From: JANJTY01 sp038257155
GTDB taxonomy: Bacteria > Pseudomonadota > Gammaproteobacteria > Xanthomonadales > Xanthomonadaceae
NCBI GenBank assembly: GCA_038257155.1
Contig: JBBSJP010000029.1
Coordinates: forward strand, 1 to 53,615
DNA: 53,615 nt
Direction: 5' to 3'
The notes below the pieces were generated by a model. That model searched no databases. It was given only the letters and a program-made list of their open reading frames with translations, and was not told where the DNA came from. Of this stretch, positions 8,527 through 18,200 are shown piece by piece (position 1 is the stretch's first letter; the number at the start of each line of letters is the position of its first letter). The translations under genes were made by a program, and so were the position numbers.

Positions 8527-10908
8527 CTACTCCGCTAAATCGCGCCGGTGCTTGGCCAATTGCAACCAGGTGTCGACCACGGTATCGGGATTCAATGAAA
8601 CCGATTCAATGCCCTGATCCATCAGCCATTCGGCCAGATCCGGATGGTCGGACGGGCCCTGGCCGCAGATGCCGATGTACTTGCCCTTGGCCTTGGCCGT
8701 GCTGATCGCCATCGACAGCAGCTTCTTGACTGCGGCATCACGTTCGTCGAACAGGTGCGCGATGACGCCCGAATCGCGATCCAGGCCCAGGGTGAGTTGG
8801 GTCAGGTCATTGCTGCCGATCGAGAAGCCATCGAACAGTTCGAGGAACTCGTCGGCCAACAGGGCGTTGCTCGGCACCTCGCACATCATGATGACCTTCA
8901 GGCCATTCTCGCCACGCACCAGGCCATTGGCTGCCAGCGCGTCGATCACGCCCCGCGCTTCGCCCAGGGTGCGCACAAAGGGAATCATGACCCAGGCATT
9001 GGTCAGGCCCATCACGTCGCGCACCTTGTGCATGGCGCGACATTCCAGCGCGAAGCATTCGGAAAAGCTCGGGTCGATGTAGCGCGAAGCGCCGCGGAAA
9101 CCCAGCATGGGGTTTTCTTCATGCGGTTCGTAGGCCGCGCCGCCGATAAGGTTGGCGTACTCGTTCGACTTGAAATCCGACAGGCGCACAATCACCGGAT
9201 GCGGCGCGAAGGCGGCGGTGAGGGTGGCAATGCCCTCGGCCAGGCGATCGACGTAGAAGCTCACCGGGTCGGCATAACCCGCCATCAGTGGCGCGATCAG
9301 TGCCTTGATGTCATCAGACTGTCTGTCGTACTCAAGCAGCGCACGCGGGTGCACGCCGATCTGCCGCGCGATGATGAACTCCAGACGCGCCAGGCCAATG
9401 CCCTGGTGCGGCAGTTGGGCGAAATCGAAAGCGCGCTCCGGATTGCCAACGTTCATCATGATCTTGAGCGGGGCAGGGGGCATGTCACCCAGATCCGTGA
9501 CCGTGTGTTCGAAGGGAATCAGGCCCTTGTAAATGGTGCCGGTGTCACCCTCGGCGCAGCTCACTGTCACTTGCATGCCGTCGGGAATGCTTTCCAGCGC
9601 ATTGCCGCAGCCCACCACGGCCGGCACACCCAGTTCGCGCGCAATGATGGCGGCGTGGCAGGTACGTCCGCCGCGGTTGGTAACGATGGCCGAAGCGCGC
9701 TTCATCACCGGCTCCCAGTCGGGGTCGGTCATGTCGGCTACCAGCACATCGCCCGGCTGCACCTGGTTCATCTGGTCGAGCGAGCGGACCACCCGCGCCA
9801 CGCCCGAGCCGATCTTGTGACCGATCGAGCGGCCCTCGCACAGCACTTCGCCGCTGCCGCTCAGGTGATAGCGCTCGATGTGGTTGGCGCGCTCGCGCGA
9901 CTTCACTGTTTCGGGGCGTGCCTGAACGATGTAAAGCTTGCCGGTGTTGCCGTCCTTTGCCCATTCGATGTCCATCGGGCGGTCGTAATGCTGCTCGATG
10001 GTCAGCGCCTGGCGCGACAGCTCTTCCACGTCGGCGTCGCTAAGCGAAAAGCGCAGGCGCAGTTCGTCCGGCGTTTCCTCGTTGCGTACCCGTTCGCCCG
10101 GCGCATCGGAATAGACCATGCGGATCTGCTTGGAGCCCAACTGGCGACGCAGCACGGCCGGCCGGCCGGCGCGCAGGGTGGCCTTGTGCACGTAGAACTC
10201 GTCCGGATTGACCGCGCCCTGCACGATGTTCTCGCCCAGGCCGTAGCTGGAGGTGATGAACACCACGTCGCGGAAACCCGACTCGGTGTCGAGCGTAAAA
10301 AGCACGCCGGCGGCACCGATGTCCGACCGCACCATCAACTGCACGCCAGCGGACAGGAACACATCCTCGTGCTTGAAGCCCTGATGCACACGATAGGCAA
10401 TGGCGCGATCGTTGTAGAGCGAGGCGAATACTTCCTTGATCCGGTGCAGCACCGACTCGATGCCCAGCACGTTGAGGAAAGTCTCCTGCTGACCGGCAAA
10501 GCTGGCATCGGGAAGATCTTCGGCCGTCGCGGACGAGCGCACTGCTACCGCAATTTCGCCGCCGCCGTTCTCCGCGCAGAGCCGCGCATAAGCCTCGCGC
10601 ACAGTGCGATCGAGTTCAGGGGGCAGGGGTGATTCGGCAACCCAGCTGCGGATCTCGCGGCCAGCGCGGGTCAATGCGTCGACGTCTTCCACGTCGAGCT
10701 CGGCAAGACGGTCGAATATCCGACCCGCGAGATTCTCGAAAGCGATGAATTCACGAAAGGCATCGGCCGTGGTGGCGAAACCACCTGGAACCGAAACGCC
10801 AAGCCCGGAAAGGTGGCCAATCATCTCGCCAAGCGAGGCGTTCTTGCCGCCCACCTGGGCAAGGTCAGACAGGCGCAACTCGTGCAGCCACAGGACGTGC
10901 GCGTTCAA
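8527..10908 (-). CDS. ppsA: Phosphoenolpyruvate synthase
   Basis: A 793-residue enzyme, almost the length of E. coli PpsA. The N-terminal ATP-binding part shows VAVRSSATAEDLPDASFAG and SYGLGENIVQGAVNPDE. The phosphohistidine domain has GGRTCHAAIIAREL with the catalytic His at 418 and the regulatory Thr at 416. The C-terminal TIM-barrel part includes NEYANLIGG, NPMLGFRG and CGQGPSDHPDLAEWL. It makes PEP from pyruvate and ATP for gluconeogenesis. It is divergent from ppsR, whose product inactivates and reactivates it through the Thr next to the active His. Confidence 0.97.
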   Translation of the reverse strand: MNAHVLWLHELRLSDLAQVGGKNASLGEMIGHLSGLGVSVPGGFATTADAFREFIAFENLAGRIFDRLAELDVEDVDALTRAGREIRSWVAESPLPPELDRTVREAYARLCAENGGGEIAVAVRSSATAEDLPDASFAGQQETFLNVLGIESVLHRIKEVFASLYNDRAIAYRVHQGFKHEDVFLSAGVQLMVRSDIGAAGVLFTLDTESGFRDVVFITSSYGLGENIVQGAVNPDEFYVHKATLRAGRPAVLRRQLGSKQIRMVYSDAPGERVRNEETPDELRLRFSLSDADVEELSRQALTIEQHYDRPMDIEWAKDGNTGKLYIVQARPETVKSRERANHIERYHLSGSGEVLCEGRSIGHKIGSGVARVVRSLDQMNQVQPGDVLVADMTDPDWEPVMKRASAIVTNRGGRTCHAAIIARELGVPAVVGCGNALESIPDGMQVTVSCAEGDTGTIYKGLIPFEHTVTDLGDMPPAPLKIMMNVGNPERAFDFAQLPHQGIGLARLEFIIARQIGVHPRALLEYDRQSDDIKALIAPLMAGYADPVSFYVDRLAEGIATLTAAFAPHPVIVRLSDFKSNEYANLIGGAAYEPHEENPMLGFRGASRYIDPSFSECFALECRAMHKVRDVMGLTNAWVMIPFVRTLGEARGVIDALAANGLVRGENGLKVIMMCEVPSNALLADEFLELFDGFSIGSNDLTQLTLGLDRDSGVIAHLFDERDAAVKKLLSMAISTAKAKGKYIGICGQGPSDHPDLAEWLMDQGIESVSLNPDTVVDTWLQLAKHRRDLAE

Positions 10909-11022
10909 CGTCGGCGTCTCCGGGTTGATGACAAAGGGGAGGGAAGGCAGAGCGGGCGAACCCGAATCCCTATGATGGGGGCCGCGCCGATGTGAAACAA
11001 GCTTGATTTATCGATCAAAGCC

Positions 11023-11889
11023 ATGTCCGATGGCTGCATGGAATCCCTGCTCACCGCCCCCATCCCCAGCGACGCCAAGCGCGTGGTTTTCTTTGTTTCG
11101 GACGGTACCGGCATCACCGCCGAGACCATCGGCCACAGCCTGCTGACCCAGTTTGGCGACGCCAAGATCGAGACGTTCCGGCTGTCCTTCATCGACAGCG
11201 AGGTCAAGGCGCGCACCATGGCGCAGCGGATCCGCGAGCGCGGTGAGCGGATTGGATCGCGCCCGATCGTGGTGAACACGGTCATCGATGCCAAGATCAG
11301 CACCATCCTGGCCGAAAGTGGCGCCCTGATGCTGGACGTGTTTGCGCCCTTCATCGGTCCACTTGAGGCGGAACTGGGCGTGGCGCGGCTGCCGCGGGTG
11401 GGCAGGGCGCACGGCCTGGTCGATTTCGAACAGTACGAGCACCGCATCAACGCCACCAATTTCGCCCTGTCGCATGACGACGGCGTGGATCTGAATTACG
11501 ACGATGCCGATGTGATCCTGGTCGGCGTGTCGCGCTCCGGCAAGACGCCGACCTGTCTCTACATGGCGCTGCATTTCGGCGTGCGGGCAGCCAACTATCC
11601 GCTGACGGATGACGACCTGGAATGCCGCGAGTTGCCCAAGCGCCTGCGCGCCCACAAGCGCAAGTTGTTCGGCCTGACCATCGATCCGGTGCGACTGCAG
11701 CAGGTACGCCAGGCACGTCGTCCCGACACTCGCTACGCCAGGCTCGAGCAGTGCCGGCACGAAGTGCAGATCGCCGAGGCACTGTTCCGGCAGGAGAACA
11801 TTCCGTCACTTTCCACCACCCATACCTCGATCGAGGAGATCGCCAGCAAGGTGCTCACCGCGCTCGGTATCGAACGGCATATGTACTGA
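11023..11889 (+). CDS. ppsR: PEP synthase regulatory kinase/pyrophosphorylase PpsR
   Basis: A DUF299-family protein of 288 residues. The start of the domain reads RVVFFVSDGTGITAET and the P-loop is GVSRSGKTPTCLY. It uses ADP to phosphorylate the regulatory Thr of PpsA and phosphate to remove it, switching the enzyme off and on. Two ATGs are possible, 11023 and 11038; neither has a clear ribosome-binding site. It is divergent from ppsA across 114 nt, the usual arrangement for this pair. Confidence 0.95.
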   Translation: MSDGCMESLLTAPIPSDAKRVVFFVSDGTGITAETIGHSLLTQFGDAKIETFRLSFIDSEVKARTMAQRIRERGERIGSRPIVVNTVIDAKISTILAESGALMLDVFAPFIGPLEAELGVARLPRVGRAHGLVDFEQYEHRINATNFALSHDDGVDLNYDDADVILVGVSRSGKTPTCLYMALHFGVRAANYPLTDDDLECRELPKRLRAHKRKLFGLTIDPVRLQQVRQARRPDTRYARLEQCRHEVQIAEALFRQENIPSLSTTHTSIEEIASKVLTALGIERHMY

Positions 11890-11970
11890 AATGCGAGGCA
11901 ATTCCCACAACCTGATCGAGACCGCCTGCGCGCACAGGGCGCCGTCCGGACTGCGTGCTAGCATCCGGCA

Positions 11971-12474
11971 ATGAGCGCCGTACTCGCCCCGTCTGCCCGT
12001 CTTCGACCGAACCGCTTCATGTGGTTGATGGGACTCTATGCTGAGAACTACGTGCGTATTGAAAGAGTCCTGCAGTTGCGTCAGCGGGAGCCTGGCTGTT
12101 ATGTATCGAGCATCGGGGACGGACTTGACCTGAGCGTGGAGCTATTGGCCCGCCACGCCTATACCGATGAAGTGAGGCTGACCTACGGGCTGCTCGATCC
12201 ACTTACCGGGCAGCGCGACCCTTCTGCCTATATTCGCGTCTACCATGATGCGCGCCTGGCCGAGGCCACTCACTGCTACATCGGGCGACGCTGGCAGGAC
12301 ACCATCGGTCTGCATCCGGATCCCAAACTGCTGATGAACCACCGGCTGCGCATGAATGCGTTTCTCGACAAGTGGCTGGAGTACCTGGGTGAGCAGGGCC
12401 ACTCTCCATTCACGCTGTTGCCCTGCACTGAGACAATCTCGCCGGTCGGCGAAGAACTCGTCGGCGGCGCTTGA
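11971..12474 (+). CDS. DUF1249 protein (YqiB-like)
   Basis: A 167-residue protein with the DUF1249 features: an N-terminal MWLMGLYAENYVRIERVL, the central YIRVYHDARLAEA and the conserved C-terminal QWDT-like part NAFLDKWLEYLGEQGH. It resembles E. coli YqiB, whose function is unknown. There is no signal peptide or membrane segment. The TGA stop lies inside the -35 element of the tRNA promoter that follows, so the two units are tightly packed. Confidence 0.88.
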   Translation: MSAVLAPSARLRPNRFMWLMGLYAENYVRIERVLQLRQREPGCYVSSIGDGLDLSVELLARHAYTDEVRLTYGLLDPLTGQRDPSAYIRVYHDARLAEATHCYIGRRWQDTIGLHPDPKLLMNHRLRMNAFLDKWLEYLGEQGHSPFTLLPCTETISPVGEELVGGA

Positions 12475-12500
12475 CGCATTGCACTATCGCTCTCTATACT
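12471..12500 (+). promoter_or_regulatory. Sigma-70 promoter of the tRNA pair
   Basis: TTGACG (12471-12476) and TATACT (12495-12500) are separated by 18 nt, 20 nt before tRNA-Ala. A GC-rich discriminator (TCCGCGC) follows the -10, as in growth-rate and stringently controlled promoters. The -35 overlaps the stop codon of the DUF1249 gene. Confidence 0.75.
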
Positions 12501-12519
12501 TCCGCGCTTTCCAGCACGT

Positions 12520-12595
<76 letters not shown>

Positions 12596-12607
12596 GGTTT
12601 CATCTGC

Positions 12608-12683
12608 GTCCCCATCGTCTAGAGGCCTAGGACATTACCCTTTCACGGTAGCGACCGGGGTTCGAATCCCCGTGGGGACGCCA
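12608..12683 (+). tRNA. tRNA-Glu (anticodon TTC)
   Basis: Acceptor GTCCCCA/TGGGGAC with discriminator G and encoded CCA. The anticodon loop is CTTTCAC (TTC) and the T arm is CGGGG-TTCGAAT-CCCCG. It lies 12 nt after tRNA-Ala and is probably cut from the same precursor. Confidence 0.97.
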
Positions 12684-12695
12684 TGATTTGCAGAG

Positions 12696-12719
12696 AGGCC
12701 CGCTTTGGCGGGCCTTTTT
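12696..12719 (+). terminator. Rho-independent terminator after the tRNAs
   Basis: AGGCCCGC (12696-12703), loop TTTG, GCGGGCCT (12708-12715), then a run of T to 12719. It is a textbook intrinsic terminator for the tRNA transcript. Confidence 0.9.
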
Positions 12720-12742
12720 GTTGGCGAGTGTGAACGGCTTGC

Positions 12743-13498
12743 ATGTGCCGCGACGCGGACTTGTATATGCTCGGGCTCATGTTGCGACCCGCATCTGTTC
12801 TGCCAATCCTTTTTTGTATTGCGCTGCAGACACCGGCGCAGGCTGGCAGCCTGCTGGAAAGCCTGCTGGCGCAAGCCCCCGAGGCTTCGCCGGAGGTGCT
12901 GTCGCTTGCCCTCGAGGCGCGCGATTGTGCAGCACTGAGTGGCGCGGCACCGCGCGCACAGCGCATGGCGGTCATCGACTACACACTGCCATCCACCGAG
13001 CCGCGGCTCTGGGTGTTCGACCTGAAGCGGCAGCGGCTGCTTCATGCCGAGCACGTGGCGCATGGTCGCGGCAGTGGTGAGAACCAGGCCGAGCAGTTCT
13101 CCAACATCGAGGGCAGTCACCAGTCGAGCCTGGGCCTGTTCCTGACCGCCGAGACCTATACCGGCGGCAACGGCTATTCGCTGCGGCTGGATGGCCTGGA
13201 TGCCGGCATCAATGACCAGGCCCGCGAGCGACTGATCGTGATGCATGGCGCGCCCTATGTGGATCCGATCCTGGCCTTGCGGCAGGGGCGGCTGGGGCGC
13301 AGTTTCGGCTGTCCTGCGGTGCGCCCCGAAGTCGCCCGGCAGGTGATCGATACCTTGCGCGATGGGCAACTGCTGTTCGCCTACTATCCGGACAGCGAGT
13401 GGCTCGATTCCTCATCCCATTTTGGATGCCGCTCTCGACAGGTTGCCGCAAACGCTGCCGCCTCTGCAGGAGGCGCCGCCGCGGGCGCAGCAAATTGA
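12743..13498 (+). CDS. Murein L,D-transpeptidase catalytic family protein (YkuD_2)
   Basis: A protein of up to 251 residues with a signal peptide (LPILFCIALQTPAQA). The YkuD_2-type catalytic segment is LGRSFGCPAVRPE, containing the Cys nucleophile, preceded by VMHGAPYVDP. Such proteins are predicted to work on peptidoglycan in the periplasm. Starts at 12743, 12767 and 12779 are all possible; the last gives the most typical signal peptide and none has a good ribosome-binding site. The C-terminus is Ala-rich. The stop codon overlaps the start of the next gene (TGATG), so the two cell-wall genes are probably translated together. Confidence 0.85.
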   Translation: MCRDADLYMLGLMLRPASVLPILFCIALQTPAQAGSLLESLLAQAPEASPEVLSLALEARDCAALSGAAPRAQRMAVIDYTLPSTEPRLWVFDLKRQRLLHAEHVAHGRGSGENQAEQFSNIEGSHQSSLGLFLTAETYTGGNGYSLRLDGLDAGINDQARERLIVMHGAPYVDPILALRQGRLGRSFGCPAVRPEVARQVIDTLRDGQLLFAYYPDSEWLDSSSHFGCRSRQVAANAAASAGGAAAGAAN

Positions 13499-15063
13499 TG
13501 CAATCGCTATGGCGGGCCGGCTGGCTCTTGCCGCTATGTTTTGCCATCACCTGTTCGCAAGCCACCGAACCAGCGGGCACGCGGCTGAGCAGGCAAGAGC
13601 CTGGCTTCGACCTTCTCGATGCAGAAGCAGTGCACCAATTCTACGAGCGGCGTGATTTTCGCACCGCCTGGATTGGCCCTCACTGCCGCCAGGCGGTCAA
13701 CGAACTGTTGCTGGCCATTGATATCGCGTTTGAACACGGTCTCGAACCGGCGCATTACCACCGCGATGCACTGGCCGCGCCAGCCGACTGTTCCGTTCGT
13801 ACCGAGTGGCTGGCGACCGACGCCTGGTTGGCGCTGGCGGCGCATCTTCACGCGGGTCGGGTCGATCCGCGGGCAGTCGAGCCGGATTGGACCCCGTCAC
13901 GTCCCGACATCGATCCCGCGGTCCTGCTGGAAAGTGCACTGGTCGAACGGCGCCTTGTCGCCGCTGTGCTGGCCCTGGCGCCAGCTGATCAGACCTACGC
14001 AGCCATGAAGGAAGCACTGGCGCGATTTCGCGCTTACCTTGGCCGAGGAGGCTGGAAGGGCGTCGATAGCGGTCCTTCCCTGCGCGTCGGGGATGCCGGT
14101 TCGCGCGTGCTCCAGCTGCGCCAGCGACTGGCCTTGAGTGGACTGCTGGCGCTCGAGCAGGCTGAAGGCCAAGACTCGTTCGATGAGCAGCTGGAGCAGG
14201 CAGTCATGGCCTTCCAGCGTCGCGCCAACCTCGAACCGGACGGCGTGGTGGGAATGCTCACCCTGGCCCAGCTGAACCGGCGCGCCCAGGACCGCATCGA
14301 TCAACTGCGCGTCAATCTGGAACGCTGGCGCTGGTTGCCGGAAGATCTCGGTGGGCGTCATCTGCGGGTGAACATCGCCGACTTCAGCTTGCAGGCCTGG
14401 AACCAGGGCCAGGTTGAGCGCAAGCACAAGGTCATTGTCGGCCGCCTGTTCCGGCGTACACCGAGTTTTTCAGGTCGCATCAATCGCGTGGTCTTCAACC
14501 CGTGGTGGGAGACCCCGCGCAGTCTGGCTGTGCACGACAAATTGCCGCTCTTCAAGCGCGACCCGGCAGCGGTGGATCGCTTGGGATTTGAAGTGCTGGA
14601 TACGGCCGGCGCACGGGTGGAGCCAGATTCGATTGATTGGCACAGCCTGACGGCGTCCAGATTTCCCTACCGTTTACGCCAGCGGCCCGGTCCACAGAAC
14701 GCCCTGGGTCAGGTCAAGATCCTGTTTCCCAATCCGCACAGTGTCTATTTGCATGACACCCCGACGCGAGGCCTGTTCGCTCGCGTGCGGCGGGATTTTT
14801 CGTCGGGCTGCATTCGGGTCGAGGATGCCTTGGGGCTGTCGCAGTGGTTGCTGCAGGAAACACCGGACTGGGATCGTCCCCGCATCGATGCCGCCGTGGC
14901 GAGTGGCACGGAAACGTCAGTCACCCTGGGGCCGGCGATGTCGGTGCACCTGCAGTATCTGACCGTTGTGCCAGACGATGCTGGCGGCGTGCGCTTTATC
15001 GACGACCTCTATGAGCGTGACGCGGCCGTGCTGGCGGCGCTCGACAGCGCTGGCAGCAGGTAG
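13498..15063 (+). CDS. L,D-transpeptidase, YcbB/LdtD type
   Basis: A 521-residue protein starting with a hydrophobic leader (WRAGWLLPLCFAITCSQA). An N-terminal scaffold domain is followed by a peptidoglycan-binding segment (LRVGDAGSRVLQLRQRL ... DGVVGMLTLAQLN, roughly residues 195-260). The YkuD catalytic domain has NPHSVYLHDTP and the nucleophile motif FSSGCIRVEDAL. It should form 3-3 cross-links in peptidoglycan or attach proteins to it. It is a little shorter than E. coli YcbB (615 residues). ATG 13498 overlaps the preceding stop, so it forms a two-gene unit with another L,D-transpeptidase-like gene. Confidence 0.9.
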   Translation: MQSLWRAGWLLPLCFAITCSQATEPAGTRLSRQEPGFDLLDAEAVHQFYERRDFRTAWIGPHCRQAVNELLLAIDIAFEHGLEPAHYHRDALAAPADCSVRTEWLATDAWLALAAHLHAGRVDPRAVEPDWTPSRPDIDPAVLLESALVERRLVAAVLALAPADQTYAAMKEALARFRAYLGRGGWKGVDSGPSLRVGDAGSRVLQLRQRLALSGLLALEQAEGQDSFDEQLEQAVMAFQRRANLEPDGVVGMLTLAQLNRRAQDRIDQLRVNLERWRWLPEDLGGRHLRVNIADFSLQAWNQGQVERKHKVIVGRLFRRTPSFSGRINRVVFNPWWETPRSLAVHDKLPLFKRDPAAVDRLGFEVLDTAGARVEPDSIDWHSLTASRFPYRLRQRPGPQNALGQVKILFPNPHSVYLHDTPTRGLFARVRRDFSSGCIRVEDALGLSQWLLQETPDWDRPRIDAAVASGTETSVTLGPAMSVHLQYLTVVPDDAGGVRFIDDLYERDAAVLAALDSAGSR

Positions 15064-15213
15064 CCAAACGTGCTCCCCGACAGATAGGGGCGCCCGATCC
15101 ATCGAGTGAATGCCTCGATGCCCAGCCGCGCTGTTCAGCCCAGCATCCGGGAATCATGAGGTTCCGTGTCTGATCACGCGACGGACAAGAACACGGTCCC
15201 GGCGCAAACGCAA

Positions 15214-15235
15214 CGGGGGCGCTTTCGCGCCCCCG
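15214..15235. terminator. Hairpin between convergent genes
   Basis: CGGGGGCGC (15214-15222), loop TTTC, GCGCCCCCG (15227-15235). It lies between the ends of the L,D-transpeptidase and metallopeptidase genes. A broken T-rich stretch (TTGCGTTTG) follows on the minus strand. Confidence 0.65.
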
Positions 15236-15265
15236 CTGGGTTGCCGCATGTGCGGTTGCCTACGA

Positions 15266-18200
15266 CTATTCGAAGTCGTCCGAGAACACGCCGATCAGGA
15301 AGCACAGCACCTGCAGGTCGGTGACATCCGCCGCACCCACGTTGCCGCTGGCGTTGAGCACGCTGCACACCTGTTCCGGATCGCTCGGCTGGCTCACGAT
15401 CTCCACCAGGTAGCTCTCACCCTCGATCAGGGTGGATCCGAACGTGAAGCCGCCATCGCCAGCAACCGCCATCGGCGCGGAGCCATTCAGCGCGATGCTC
15501 AGTCCGCTTCCCAGCAGGCCGCTCACCTGGCCACCGATCGTACGATCCGGGGTGCTGCAAGCGACGCTGACATCGGTCATCGCCGCGCCGCCGATGTTGC
15601 CGCTGCCTTGCGACACTTCGCAGACCTGGGTCGGATCGGTGGGCTGGCTGCTGACCGTCACGACATAGGATGAACCGTCGTCCAGCATCTCGGGGAAGTT
15701 GAACGCGCCGTTCGCCGATACCGGCAGAGCGGTGCCGCCATTCAGGCTGAGAGCCAAGCCGCTGCCCGACAGTCCGCTGACCGTGCCGCCGATGGCGAAC
15801 TGATCGGTAACGCAGCTGATCTGCACGTCGCTGACATCGGAAGGTCCGACTGCGCCAGAGGCATTCTGCGCAACACAGGTCTGGCTGGGTTGCTGCGGCT
15901 GGGCAGTCACCTGGACATCGTAGTTCTGCCCCTCAGGAAGGGTGGTGATGAACTGGAAGCTGCCGTCCGCCGCGATCGGCAGATCTTCGGCACCATTCAG
16001 CGTCAGCTCCAGGCCGCTTCCCAGCAATCCCTGGACCTGTCCGCCGATCTGATAGTCCGGCGAGACGCAGTCCACGCTGACCGAGCTGACATTGGCGCCA
16101 TTGATCTGACCGCTGCCATTGGTGACCTCGCAGACCTGGGTCGGCACAGTGGGCTGATCCACGATTTCGACCAGGAAATTTTCGCCGTCGGCGAGCAGGT
16201 CGGGCAGCACGAAGCCACCGTCGGCAGCGATGCCGAAGGCCGCACCACCATTCAGGCTCAGGCTCAGGCCGTCGCCGGACAGTCCGGTCACCGTGCCGCC
16301 AACCGAGAACAGCTCCGTGCCGCAAGTGACGGTGACATCCGTGACGTCGGCGCCGGCCAGGTTGCCGCTGGCGTTGGTCACTTCGCAGTTCTGCAGCGGC
16401 GAAGTTGGCTGGGAAGCCACGCTGACGACGTAGGCAGAGCCATCAGGAAGCGGGGTCGGGAAGGTGAAGCTGCCATCGGCGGCGACCGGCAGGGATGCGC
16501 CACCATTGAGACTGAGCGCCAGGCCGCTGCCGAGCAGACCGCTGACCTGGCCTCCGACGCTGTACTCGTTGATCAGCAAGGTGGGCTCCAGGCACCACTC
16601 GAGCAAGGTGCCGACGTCGGATCCGACCGAGTCAACCGCGCGCAGGGTCCAGGTTCCGGCAAAGTCCTGGCCGGCGAACGCAGTACCCATCAAGTTGTTG
16701 GGCCGCAGTACGCCGCCCACAGCCGGCGGTGTCCCGGCGCAGGCGTTTTCCACCAGCCCAGCGGCAGTGTCGTCCAGCAGCACATTGATGTCGTTGGAGG
16801 CGCAGCCATTGGTGCTGGCGGGCACGCCAGGGCGATCGATCACATCCGCGAAACTGGCGCCGTTGCGGGTAAGGCGGAAGCTCAGGTCTCCAACCCAGGT
16901 GTGATTGGCACGAACCAGCAGTTGCAGTGCCTGGATCTCACCGGTCTTGGCGACAACCATGGTGTCGGCGGCGCCGGTCGCATTGTTGTCAGGGATGGCA
17001 AGACTGGGCTGCCGGCAGAACTGTTCGACGGTGGTGAAGGAGAAGGTCGCCGACGGCGCACTGCTGCCGCAGCCATTTACCGCGATCACGCGCCAGAAGT
17101 AGCCGGTCGCGGCCAGCAGCTCGGGCGATTGCCAGGTCGTGTCCGTCAGATCGCTTTCCTGCGCCACGATATTGGTGAAGGCCTCATCGGTGGCCACCTG
17201 CACCGTGTAGCTCGCTGCACCGGCAACCGCCTGCCAACTCAGTGTCGGCGACAGCACCTGGTCAACCGCGTCATCGGCGGGCGACTGCAGCGTCGGAGCG
17301 GAACCCAATGCAACGTCCACGCGCAGGCTGAGGGCCAGGTCGTGTCCAAGGCTGCCAGCCGCGACTCCAGACACCACCAGGGGGAAGGTTGCGGCAGAGA
17401 AGCCCGTGCCAGTGTCGATGCTCAGCACGCTGGAATTGCCGGGAACCACGGGATTCGGGCTGATGCCCGCCGCGGCGCCGCCGGGAATGCCGCTGACGTC
17501 AAGCGTTACCGGATTCACAAAGCTGTTCTGGCTGGCGACTGCAATGGGGAACTGCGCGATGTCGCCGAGGCAGACCTGCAGCTCTGGCTGGGCACTGTCG
17601 AGCGAAAAATCCGGCGTCGAGAACTCGGTGCAATCCGGTCGCGTGCCACAGGCAATGCCATGCGCGCTGAACGAGTCCCAGATGCGGCAGGCATTGGGCG
17701 TGCCATTGGCCAGGTTGCCGTCATCGTCGTCGGCCGCCAGAAACACGGTGTACCAGTTGCTGGCGCCGCAGCCGTTCACCGTCGCCGCCGCGTTGCAGGT
17801 GCCGCCGCTGACGACCTGGTAGGCGCTCTTGCTTGGAATCAGGCTGCTGTACCAGATGTCATCCATGCGTTGCCAGCCGCTTTCACCGAACTCGTCGACC
17901 AGTGCCTTCTTCAGATCCCAGTTCGCGGTGCTGGCGATGTGGCTTTCGCAGTGACCCTGGTAGCCCATCGGGCCGCGATACGGAAAGCCAAAGGGTGTGC
18001 TGTAAGGGCAGGTGAACCGGTCGCAGTTCAGACCCGTATCGCTGGTTACGTTCGCTGGCGTGGCCAGCGTGCGCGCGCCGCCGAGGGCGAAGTCGTCCAT
18101 GTCGCGCACGCCGGTGCAGCTGGTGCAGTTGTAACAGGGCTGACCGGGAATGAAGTTCGGACCAATGCAGGAGTCGCGCGTTTCAAGAAACGCAAATGTG

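Noticed and set aside
8644..10632. 662-codon open frame on the plus strand
   Set aside because: Antisense to ppsA, whose domains are complete; no domain in the plus frame.
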